From Porphyromonas pasteri (GTDB taxonomy: Bacteria > Bacteroidota > Bacteroidia > Bacteroidales > Porphyromonadaceae), in assembly GCF_014647755.1 (NCBI RefSeq), contig NZ_BMPU01000001.1, positions 1-64,000 on the forward strand: 64,000 nt of DNA, given 5' to 3'. The notes under the pieces are model-generated. The model made no database searches and was not told where the DNA came from. It saw nothing but the letters and a program-made list of their open reading frames with translations. Made by a program: the position numbers and the translations under genes. This document shows, one piece after another, positions 23,207 to 30,370 of the stretch (position 1 is the stretch's first letter; each line of letters opens with the position of its first letter).

Positions 23207-25030
23207 TTATCTTTTATCTAAGAAGTCGTGAGGATAGGTGTAGCGGATATTGCCGTCGTCATCGATGAGAAGCAGAGAAAGCTCGCTCTTGGGGACGAGC
23301 TTCGCAGCTGCTTCGTAGCAGGCATCGAGGACGCGGAGCATGAAGCGCTCGAGGTCGTCAGGGGAGAGTCCCGTCCACAGCTCACGAGCCAGCGTCAGAC
23401 CGTCGATGAGGGTATGAGCGGCTTCGCTACAGCCAGAGTCCGTGGCCATCTGGTGCATGAAGTCCTTGTTCATGACGACCTTACGGCTATGCGTATCGAG
23501 GTTGCCCTCGGCGAGCTTGACTGCCTTACCGAGCATGATCCCCATGTAGATCTTGGGGATGGAGAGGAGGGCGAGCTTCTCGAGGGTCTCCCCGATGAAG
23601 TTGCCGTACTGCACGAAGGACTGGAAGGGTAGCTCGGGGAAGGCACTCTTGAGGTACTTCTCACTCTTGGCTCCCGAGTTGATGACGATGGTATCTGCTC
23701 CGAGCGCTACGGCGACATCGGCTTGGCGAACGATGGAGGCCACGAAGGCTTCTGACGAGAAGGGCTTGACGACGCCCGAGGTGCCGACGACGGAGATCCC
23801 GTCTATGATACCGAGACGGGGGTTGAAGGTCTTCGAGGCAAGCTCTCTCCCAGCAGGGATGCTGACGGTGATATCGACGCCTCCAGTAGGGTAGTGACGG
23901 CGGACGATCGTCTCCATCATCGCACGTGGTGTCTTATTGATCGCAGGGCCTCCGATCTCCAGTCCCAGCCCAGGGAGCGTGACGACCCCGACGCCTTCAC
24001 CCTGGAGGAAGCGGATGCCCTCATGCTCCGTGGTGAGGACGACCTCGGAGCAGATCTCGGTGAGGTGCGTGACATCGGGGTCATCGCCCGAGTACTTGCG
24101 TGCCATGGCCTTGTAGCCCAGCTCGGTCTTCTCTACGCGCTCTACGGGGAGCTTCACCTCTTCACCCGAGGGAAGGAGGATAGCAGCCTCTGTCAGCACC
24201 TCGCCCTCGTGGAGGAGGGCATGCAGGGCGGCGGCTGTCGCTGCAGTCGCGGTGCTTCCTGTGGTGAAGCCCGTCTTCAGCGGGAAGAAGTCAGGGCAAA
24301 GGCGCTCGACAGCCTTACGCAGGCCTACGGGACCGTAGACGTACTCGTAGTGCTCGGGGAGTGCAGGACGGGTGATCATGTAGACGGGCACACCAGCGGC
24401 GAGGGCTGGAGCGATCTTCTCCTCGAAGAAGCCACTCTCGCCACTCTCCTTCGTGATCACAGCGTCGGGCTGTATTTCGTCGAAGAGCGCCTGATCTTCG
24501 CCCTCATGGAAGTAGCGTATATGGCTGAAGGGGAATCCTGCTGCCTCAGCCTTCTCTCTGGAGTCATCTCGATCGAGGATACGGAAGAAGCTCTCATGCT
24601 TCTCCCAGAAGGGCTTGAGTGGGGCGATGGTATTCACGCCCGTCAGAGCAAGAAGCCTGCGACAGGGCTGTGCCTCGAGCTTCTTGATCATCTCCTCATA
24701 GCTCTCGCATTCGATGACCTTCCCCGTGCGCTCGCTGTACTTGCGCTCGTAGCGGAGGACGGGGATGCCGAGCTCGGCTGTCACCTCTCCGATGGTCTTG
24801 TGGAGGACGGCGGCGAAGGGATGGGCGGCGTCGACGACGAGGCGGATATCCTTCTCGCGGATGAAGTCACGCATGACCTCGTGTGTCATGGCGCCCGAGA
24901 CACGCTCGCCGTGGACGAGGTCTACCTCTTGGAAGGCACCCTTGGTGGAGTAATAGTATTCTTTGCCGGACTCGTCGAGGACGGAGCTGACGATGCGGCC
25001 CTCGGTCGTACCTCCGAAGATTAGGATCAT
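23207..25030 (-). CDS. Fusion of precorrin-6A reductase (CobK/CbiJ) and CbiD
   Basis: A 607-aa cytoplasmic protein of two cobalamin-pathway enzymes. Residues 1-250 resemble CobK/CbiJ, the NAD(P)H-dependent precorrin-6A reductase: ILIFGGTTEGR at the start, then VVDAAHPFA and ITKESGESGFFEEK. Residues from about 255 onward are CbiD, the C1 methyltransferase of the anaerobic route: LKTGFTTGSTATAATAAALH at its start and GIIDGISVVGTSGVVKPFSS later. Joining the two acts in one chain would couple two corrin-ring steps. CbiD points to the oxygen-independent route. The gene lies in a tight operon, 21 bp after folK and 12 bp before the DUF488 gene. Confidence 0.9.
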   Translation of the reverse strand: MILIFGGTTEGRIVSSVLDESGKEYYYSTKGAFQEVDLVHGERVSGAMTHEVMRDFIREKDIRLVVDAAHPFAAVLHKTIGEVTAELGIPVLRYERKYSERTGKVIECESYEEMIKKLEAQPCRRLLALTGVNTIAPLKPFWEKHESFFRILDRDDSREKAEAAGFPFSHIRYFHEGEDQALFDEIQPDAVITKESGESGFFEEKIAPALAAGVPVYMITRPALPEHYEYVYGPVGLRKAVERLCPDFFPLKTGFTTGSTATAATAAALHALLHEGEVLTEAAILLPSGEEVKLPVERVEKTELGYKAMARKYSGDDPDVTHLTEICSEVVLTTEHEGIRFLQGEGVGVVTLPGLGLEIGGPAINKTPRAMMETIVRRHYPTGGVDITVSIPAGRELASKTFNPRLGIIDGISVVGTSGVVKPFSSEAFVASIVRQADVAVALGADTIVINSGAKSEKYLKSAFPELPFQSFVQYGNFIGETLEKLALLSIPKIYMGIMLGKAVKLAEGNLDTHSRKVVMNKDFMHQMATDSGCSEAAHTLIDGLTLARELWTGLSPDDLERFMLRVLDACYEAAAKLVPKSELSLLLIDDDGNIRYTYPHDFLDKR

Positions 25031-25051
25031 AAGTTAGGCTTGGAGTAGTGG

Positions 25052-25528
25052 TTAGCTTAGGCGACTGCAAAGCTCGGTATAGAGCTCTTCGATGGAGCGG
25101 CCTAAGAGGGGATGAATAAACTCTGGAGCGATCTCACAAAGGGGCTCCAGCACGAATAGTCGCTCTGTGAGGAGCGGGTGGGGGAGGGTCAAGCGCTCAC
25201 TCTCGAGGATGAGATCGTCATAGAAGAGTAGATCGATATCTATGGGGCGATCGTGGTAGTGCCCTGACACGCTCTTGCGCTGACGACCGAGCTGCCGCTC
25301 AATCTCTTGGGTGCGGTCGAGTACCTCCAGTGGGGAGAGCGACGTGGTGAGTACGAGCGCGGTATTGAGGAAGGGGTGGAGACTCTCGAAGCCCCACGGC
25401 TCCGTCTCGATGAATGTAGCGATGCCACCGACCGGCCCGATGAGGTGGTCGATGGCATCTATGGCTTGATGTAGGAGTGCTTCACGATCACCCTCGTTGC
25501 TACCGAGAGAGAGGTACAGCTGAGGCAT
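25052..25528 (-). CDS. folK: 2-amino-4-hydroxy-6-hydroxymethyldihydropteridine pyrophosphokinase
   Basis: A 158-aa HPPK that activates the pterin for folate synthesis by transferring pyrophosphate from ATP. SLGSNEGDREALL is at the N-terminus, and the signature RPIDIDLLFYDD holds the two Mg-binding aspartates. It is followed by LPHPLLTERLFVLEPL. The length is normal for a single-domain enzyme. It lies 17 bp after queA and 21 bp before the CobK/CbiD fusion. Confidence 0.95.
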   Translation of the reverse strand: MPQLYLSLGSNEGDREALLHQAIDAIDHLIGPVGGIATFIETEPWGFESLHPFLNTALVLTTSLSPLEVLDRTQEIERQLGRQRKSVSGHYHDRPIDIDLLFYDDLILESERLTLPHPLLTERLFVLEPLCEIAPEFIHPLLGRSIEELYTELCSRLS

Positions 25529-25545
25529 GAGGCGCTTCCGTCAGA

Positions 25546-26607
25546 TTAGTCGATGATGAGCATAGCGTCACCGTAAGCACCGAAGCGGTACTTCTCCTTG
25601 ATAGCGATGGAGTAGGCGCGCATGGTCTCTTCGTAGCCCCCGAAGGCTGCGGTCATCATCAGCAGAATGGACTTCGACATGTGGAAGTTCGTCACCAGAG
25701 CATTGGGGACGTTGAAGTCGTAGGGGGGGAAGATGAACTTGCTCGTCCAGCCGTCGAAGGCCTTGAGGTGGCGCTGCGTGCCCGATGCCGTCTCCATAGC
25801 GCGGAGTACGGAGGTGCCGACGGCGCAGATGTTTTGCCCTGCGGCGCTGGCAGCGTTGACGATGGTGCAGGCTTCTTCTGGGATGATCATCTGCTCGCTC
25901 TCCATCTTGTACTTGGTGAGGTCCTCGACGTCGATCTCGCGGTAGTTCCCCAGCCCGTTGTGTACGGTGATGAAGGCCTTACGGATATCCTTGATCTCCA
26001 TACGCAGGAGGAGCTCACGGCTGAAGTGGAAGCTGGCAGCAGGCCCTACGACAGCGCCTTCGTTCTTCGCGAAGAGTGACTGATAGCGCTGGGCATCTTC
26101 ACTGTTGGGGCTGCGGTTCATGTACTTGGGCAGTGGCGTCTCACCCATGGCGTGCAGGAGCTCACGGAACTCCTCTTGTGAGCCGTCGAAGAGGAAGCGT
26201 AGCGTACGACCACGTGAGGTGGTGTTGTCGATGACTTCGGCTACGAGCTCATCGTTCTTCCCAAAGTAGAGCTTATTGCCGATACGGATCTTACGAGCGG
26301 GGTCGACGACGACATCCCAGAGCTTGAAGGCGGGGTTGAGTTCGCGCAGGAGGAAGACCTCGATCTGGGCGCCAGTCTTCTCCTTGTTGCCATACATACG
26401 GGCGGGGAAGACCTTCGTATCGTTGAAGACGAAGACGTCATCCTTGCTGAAGTAGTCCAGGATGTCCTTGAAGTGGCGGTGCTCGATCTCACCCGTGGAG
26501 CGGTGCAGTACCATCAGGCGTGACTCGTCGCGGAAGGTGGCGGGCTTCTTAGCGATGAGCGTTTCGGGGATCTCGATCTCGAAGTGACTTAGCTTAGTAT
26601 CCTTCAT
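25546..26607 (-). CDS. queA: S-adenosylmethionine:tRNA ribosyltransferase-isomerase
   Basis: A 353-aa enzyme that makes epoxyqueuosine in tRNA from the 7-aminomethyl-7-deazaguanine base. [20 protein letters not shown] is at the N-terminus. [16 protein letters not shown] and the [13 protein letters not shown] block (about 150-162) are family landmarks, as is [15 protein letters not shown] near the end. The length fits QueA. The window also carries tgt (59700), the enzyme acting before QueA in the same pathway. truB lies 17 bp upstream in the operon, so two tRNA-modification genes are side by side. Confidence 0.95.
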   Translation of the reverse strand: MKDTKLSHFEIEIPETLIAKKPATFRDESRLMVLHRSTGEIEHRHFKDILDYFSKDDVFVFNDTKVFPARMYGNKEKTGAQIEVFLLRELNPAFKLWDVVVDPARKIRIGNKLYFGKNDELVAEVIDNTTSRGRTLRFLFDGSQEEFRELLHAMGETPLPKYMNRSPNSEDAQRYQSLFAKNEGAVVGPAASFHFSRELLLRMEIKDIRKAFITVHNGLGNYREIDVEDLTKYKMESEQMIIPEEACTIVNAASAAGQNICAVGTSVLRAMETASGTQRHLKAFDGWTSKFIFPPYDFNVPNALVTNFHMSKSILLMMTAAFGGYEETMRAYSIAIKEKYRFGAYGDAMLIID

Positions 26608-26624
26608 TGTCTATCTCGTAGGGG

Positions 26625-27356
26625 CTATGGGTTGGAGGGTTCTGTTTCTTCTGTGGGGAGGGCGACGTACTCACGGAGGAAGGCTTGGATATCCTCGACG
26701 CGGTAGCAGTCCTCGATGCGATAGTCTCCGACACGGGTGCGACGGAGGTCGGTGAGGTGGCCACCCGAGCCGAGGGCCGTGCCGATGTCGCGAGCCAGTG
26801 CGCGGATGTAGGTGCCCTTGCTGCAGACCACACGGATCTGAATCTGGGGGAGGGCATAGTCGAGCAGCTCGATCTCGTCGATGACGAGGGTCTTAGCCTT
26901 GAGCTCGAAGTCCCGTCCCTTGCGGGCTAAGTCGTAGGCACGGCGGCCATCGACCTTGACAGCTGAGAAGGCGGGAGGCACCTGCTCGATGGTGCCGATG
27001 AAGCCCTTGAGGACCTCTTCGACGGCCTCGCGAGTGATATGCTCTGTGGGGAAGAAGGCATCAGGCTCCGTCTCCATGTCGAAGGTCGGAGTCGTCTGCC
27101 CGAGGCGGATCTCTGCGATATACTCCTTGCGCCCAGCCTGCAGCTCGTCGATACGCTTGGTATGCTTGCCGGTGCAGAGGATCATCACGCCAGTGGCGAG
27201 CGGGTCGAGTGTACCAGCGTGCCCTACCTTGAGCTTCTTGATGCCGAGGTAGCGGCAGGCTTCGCAGCGAAACTTATTGACCAGGCTGAAGGAGCTCCAT
27301 GTCAGAGGCTTGTCGAGGGCAATCGTTGCCCCCGCGATGAGGTCCAGCTTCTCCAT
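26625..27356 (-). CDS. truB: tRNA pseudouridine(55) synthase
   Basis: A 243-aa enzyme that makes pseudouridine 55 in the T loop of tRNAs. The catalytic aspartate is D51 in KVGHAGTLDPLATGV. The N-terminal ALDKPLTWSSFSLVNKFR and the RIKRIDEL-like segment after it are typical. VVCSKGTYIRALARDIGTAL is the conserved C-terminal block. The length fits the shorter TruB form. Only 3 bp separate it from uppP upstream, and 17 bp from queA downstream. Confidence 0.95.
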   Translation of the reverse strand: MEKLDLIAGATIALDKPLTWSSFSLVNKFRCEACRYLGIKKLKVGHAGTLDPLATGVMILCTGKHTKRIDELQAGRKEYIAEIRLGQTTPTFDMETEPDAFFPTEHITREAVEEVLKGFIGTIEQVPPAFSAVKVDGRRAYDLARKGRDFELKAKTLVIDEIELLDYALPQIQIRVVCSKGTYIRALARDIGTALGSGGHLTDLRRTRVGDYRIEDCYRVEDIQAFLREYVALPTEETEPSNP

Positions 27357-27359
27357 CTA

Positions 27360-28193
27360 TTATCCGAGGGAGATGTTGGCCCCGAGGAGCAGTGCGATAG
27401 CTATACCGACCGATAGGATGATGCGGTAGTAGCCAAAGGCGCGGAAGCCGTACTTCGTGACGAAGCTGATGAAGAACTTGATCGCCAGCAGTGCCACAAG
27501 GAAGGCTACGACATTCCCGATGAGGAGCGTCTGCCAGTTCTCTTCGAAGACACCCATGCCCAGCTCCTTATACAGCTTGTAGCCCTTGAGTAGGGTGGCG
27601 CCGAACATCGTGGGGACAGCGAGGAAGAAGGAAAACTCAGCTGCCTGACGACGCGTCAAGCCCTGCTGCATCCCTCCGAAGATCGTAGCCATCGAGCGTG
27701 AGACACCAGGTACCATCGCCAGGCACTGGAAGAGCCCGATGATGAAGGCATTCTGTGCCGTCACCTTGCGCTCGGTCTTGCCCGTGAAGATGCGGTCAAA
27801 GTAGATCATCAAGATCCCCCCGAGGAAGAGCATCGTGAGCACGATCCAGGTATTGCCGAGGAGGTCATCGATGGTGTCGTTGAAGAGGGCACCGAGGATG
27901 GCAGCTGGGATACAGCCGATGATCATCAGACCATAGAGACGCCAGCCACCGAGGCTCGTCGTAGGGTCGGGCTTCAGCCCAAAGATGGGGAAGGGAAGGA
28001 AGCGACGGAAGTAGTAGACGACGACCGAGAGGATCGCGCCAAACTGGATCATCACCGTGAAGGCCTTCAGATAAGCCGTACTCTCCATACCGAGGATACC
28101 CTCGGTGAGGATCATGTGCCCTGTGGAGGAGACGGGGAGGAACTCCGTGAGCCCCTCGACGAGGGCCAGGATGATGCTTTGTAAGATGGTCAT
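27360..28193 (-). CDS. uppP: Undecaprenyl-diphosphate phosphatase (UppP/BacA)
   Basis: A 277-aa inner-membrane enzyme that recycles the lipid carrier of peptidoglycan and O-antigen synthesis; high levels give bacitracin resistance. Catalytic motifs are EGLTEFLPVSSTGH (residues 13-26) and PGVSRSMATIFGG. About eight membrane helices are visible. Its first base overlaps the last base of the DUF3098 gene. The cell-envelope genes ftsX, DUF3098 and uppP form the front of the operon. Confidence 0.95.
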   Translation of the reverse strand: MTILQSIILALVEGLTEFLPVSSTGHMILTEGILGMESTAYLKAFTVMIQFGAILSVVVYYFRRFLPFPIFGLKPDPTTSLGGWRLYGLMIIGCIPAAILGALFNDTIDDLLGNTWIVLTMLFLGGILMIYFDRIFTGKTERKVTAQNAFIIGLFQCLAMVPGVSRSMATIFGGMQQGLTRRQAAEFSFFLAVPTMFGATLLKGYKLYKELGMGVFEENWQTLLIGNVVAFLVALLAIKFFISFVTKYGFRAFGYYRIILSVGIAIALLLGANISLG

Positions 28194-28438
28194 TAGGCTT
28201 CCTCCTCCTCTTTCTTCTCTATGGGGCGAGTGGCGGGCTTCACCAGGATGGCGTAGACCATGAGGCAGAAGCCGATGAGGCAGACGATGGGTGCCACGAC
28301 GATGCGGCGGCTACTGAAGATCTCGGGGCTGAAGGCCGTAGGGTCTTCGCTCTGCCCGCCGGACATCAGGATGAAGCCTACGAGGATGAAGAGCGCAGAG
28401 AGCGCCATCAGGAGATAATTCTTCTTGCTGTACAGCAT
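28193..28438 (-). CDS. DUF3098 membrane protein, 81 aa
   Basis: Two transmembrane helices (YLLMALSALFILVGFILMSG and RRIVVAPIVCLIGFCLMVYA) and a charged C-terminal tail (PIEKKEEEEA) give the standard layout of DUF3098. The family is found in Bacteroidota between ftsX and uppP, has no known function, and probably works with FtsX or in envelope growth. It lies 43 bp after ftsX and overlaps uppP by 1 bp. Confidence 0.9.
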   Translation of the reverse strand: MLYSKKNYLLMALSALFILVGFILMSGGQSEDPTAFSPEIFSSRRIVVAPIVCLIGFCLMVYAILVKPATRPIEKKEEEEA

Positions 28439-28481
28439 GCTTTATACTATATCGTATAGGGATGATAGGAATCGGGGAGGC

Positions 28482-29360
28482 TTAGATCAAGTGGATCTTA
28501 CCCTCTTCCATGTGGATGTAGCGGCGGGTCGCACGCCACGAGGAGACGAAGCTGACGCATACCCCGACTAAGGGGATAGCGATGATGAGCCCGAGTAGGG
28601 GCGTGCGGGGGCAGAGGCTGAGGATGCGGTAGCCGAAGGCCTGCTCAGCACCATAGAGGAGTCCGCCAAGGAGGGCGAGTGCCAGCAGCGCACCGATGAA
28701 GCCCTCGAGGACAGCACGACGGATGAAGGGACGACCGATGAAGCCCGCCGTAGCACCGATGAGCGAGAGCGTGCGGATACGCATGCGCTGCGAGTAGATG
28801 ACCAGGCCTGTGGCGGTCGTGATCTGCAGGAAACTCACCAGCAGGTTGATGCCGAGGAAGACCCAGAGGACGAAGCGGATGGTCTGGAGGTTGCTTGACG
28901 CGGAGGCCCACTGGCTCTGCTGCTCCTCAAGACCTTCGGCATTCTTTAGCACGGGGTTAGTGGCGATGATCTTCTTGAGGCTATCGGGCTCGGTGTACTC
29001 GCTCTTGAGGTAGACCTTAGCCATGGGTTGTAGGGGATTGTAGCCGAGGATCTTCGTGGGGTCTTCGCCGAGGACATCCGTGAGGCTCTTAGCTGCGCTG
29101 TCGGCAGTGATGAGCTCGACGGAGCGGACGTAGGGTAGGGCACGAAGCTCGCTGAGCGTCGCCTCAGTGTTGGCTCCTGGCTCATCGGATAGCTCTACGG
29201 AGAAGGATATACGTTCGCGTACCTCCTTGCTTAGTCCCTGCTCCAGGACATAGACGAGGCCGAGAGCCCCGAGCATAAAGAGGGTAAAGGTGATGCTTAG
29301 GAAGCTGAGGAGCCGTGCGTAGCGCAGGGTCGAGGACTGTTTAGCTTTGGGCGCGCCCAT
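28482..29360 (-). CDS. ftsX: Cell-division protein FtsX
   Basis: A 292-aa membrane subunit of the FtsEX complex, which transmits ATP-driven signals to cell-wall hydrolases at the septum. Topology is one N-terminal helix (ARLLSFLSITFTLFMLGALG), a periplasmic domain (about 45-160) with ELRALPYVRSVELITAD, and three C-terminal helices of the FtsX permease domain (SLIGATAGFIGRPFIRRAVL). No ftsE is next to it, as is common in Bacteroidota. It is the first gene of a ten-gene minus-strand run that reaches 20886. A TATCTTTG box on the minus strand lies about 84 bp upstream. Confidence 0.92.
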   Translation of the reverse strand: MGAPKAKQSSTLRYARLLSFLSITFTLFMLGALGLVYVLEQGLSKEVRERISFSVELSDEPGANTEATLSELRALPYVRSVELITADSAAKSLTDVLGEDPTKILGYNPLQPMAKVYLKSEYTEPDSLKKIIATNPVLKNAEGLEEQQSQWASASSNLQTIRFVLWVFLGINLLVSFLQITTATGLVIYSQRMRIRTLSLIGATAGFIGRPFIRRAVLEGFIGALLALALLGGLLYGAEQAFGYRILSLCPRTPLLGLIIAIPLVGVCVSFVSSWRATRRYIHMEEGKIHLI

Positions 29361-29443
29361 ATAATATTATAGGTATGTATTCTCTATCGATGAGCTGTCG
29401 GGCGCGCCCTTTACGTATGGGCACACCACGGACAATTTGCATG

Positions 29444-29451
29444 CAAAGATA
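29444..29451 (-). promoter_or_regulatory. TATCTTTG -7 box upstream of the ftsX operon
   Basis: An exact TAnnTTTG box on the minus strand, about 84 bp upstream of the ftsX start. No TTG is seen at the expected distance. Confidence 0.5.
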
Positions 29452-29562
29452 GATATTCTCAGCATAAGGCTTCGCCTTGCGGAGGGAAAGCTGTATCCGA
29501 GGCGAGATAAACTTGCCTTCTCCCAGAGTAAAAGCCATGAAGCCGTAGTGGAAATCCTTGAT

Positions 29563-29638
29563 CTACGTGCATAGTCCATAGATCTACGTACGTAGTCTAT
29601 AGGATCTACGTGCAGAGATTTAAGATCCACGTACGTAG
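29563..29638. repeat. Intergenic 21-22 bp phased array, core CTACGTACGTAG (4 units)
   Basis: Units start at 29563, 29584, 29606 and 29627 (periods 21, 22, 21). Cores are ctacgtgcatag, ctacgtacgtag (perfect palindrome), ctacgtgcagag and ccacgtacgtag. The core is shared with the array at 5284. It lies between the divergent ftsX operon and the gene pair at 30199. Confidence 0.82.
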
Positions 29639-30198
29639 ATAGATGATACGCTGTACTCCTCTGAGGAAATAGATCGTGAGGTGCGTGAGAATAGCCCTGC
29701 CCCTTTAAACTTCCATATACACTCCCTCCCTCCCCACTGCCTCTCTCATGCACATACACACACTCTCTATATATATGCGCCTTGCTCTCCCCTTATTGGG
29801 CTGCATGCGGATCCGCAATGAGTGGCGGTGATATCTACTGACCCTATTTCTTGCAAACTCACTCCTCTTGAATGCGCTCGGAGGAAGTGTCCCTCTGTAA
29901 GTTTATTTGAAGTGCGATAGTGATGAGAAAAGCAACGAAGAGCCCTGATGGCTATTGTGTTTCCGGAGGTTAGGGTGTGCATAATTGTTAGGGCGCAGTT
30001 CCCATTGTAAAAAAAAAGTACTACCTTTGCGGCCTGATATGGGTCGTGCGCTTCTATAGGGGTATCTTCCTTTGGATGAGTTTGATTCGTGTCGAGAAGT
30101 AAAGGTGGTGTGCTCTTTTGTGGCTCATTTGTACGATGCCTAGTGCCCCTTTGCTCGTTTTTATTCGTATAGATTAATAACTGGTTTTTTTAAATTCG
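29639..30198. other. AT-richer intergenic region with one promoter box
   Basis: No convincing gene in about 560 bp. The stretch 29700-29790 is a pyrimidine-rich low-complexity run. GC drops toward 30000. An A9 run at 30009-30017 directly precedes the -7 box at 30022. Confidence 0.5.
30022..30029 (+). promoter_or_regulatory. TACCTTTG -7 box upstream of the 51-aa ORF
   Basis: An exact box. The likely -33 is TTC at 29999-30001 with 20 bp between, one base off the TTG consensus. The leader to the ATG at 30199 is about 165 nt. Confidence 0.6.
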
Positions 30199-30354
30199 AT
30201 GAAGAAAACTTACGAGCCTCCTATTATGGAGGTCTGGATGATTGATCTGCAGAGGTCTGCTGATCTCTTGGTTTCCCTTTCACTCCAGGGGAATGTCTCA
30301 GACTTTGAGCCTGGTGATGATGATGACCTAATTGTAGATGATTGGGGTGCATAG
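30199..30354 (+). CDS. Short peptide gene, 51 aa, acidic C-terminus
   Basis: ATG 30199 to TAG 30352-30354. It starts MKKTYEPPIMEVWMIDLQ, is moderately hydrophobic in the middle, and ends with an acidic Asp/Gly-rich tail (EPGDDDDLIVDDWGA). Short ORFs starting MKK.Y..P...V are, from memory, frequent in Bacteroidales just ahead of fimbrillin-like or lipoprotein genes, and are often left unannotated. The lipoprotein gene begins within 20 bp. Function is unknown; a secreted peptide or leader are possibilities. Confidence 0.6.
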   Translation: MKKTYEPPIMEVWMIDLQRSADLLVSLSLQGNVSDFEPGDDDDLIVDDWGA

Positions 30355-30370
30355 CTTAATGAGGAAATTT

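Noticed and set aside
23894-25024. 376-aa frame antisense to the CobK/CbiD fusion
   Set aside because: A shadow frame; the sense protein has clear motifs along its full length.
29367-29759. 130-aa minus-strand frame upstream of ftsX
   Set aside because: It covers the CTACGTACGTAG array and the promoter box, and its composition is not protein-like.
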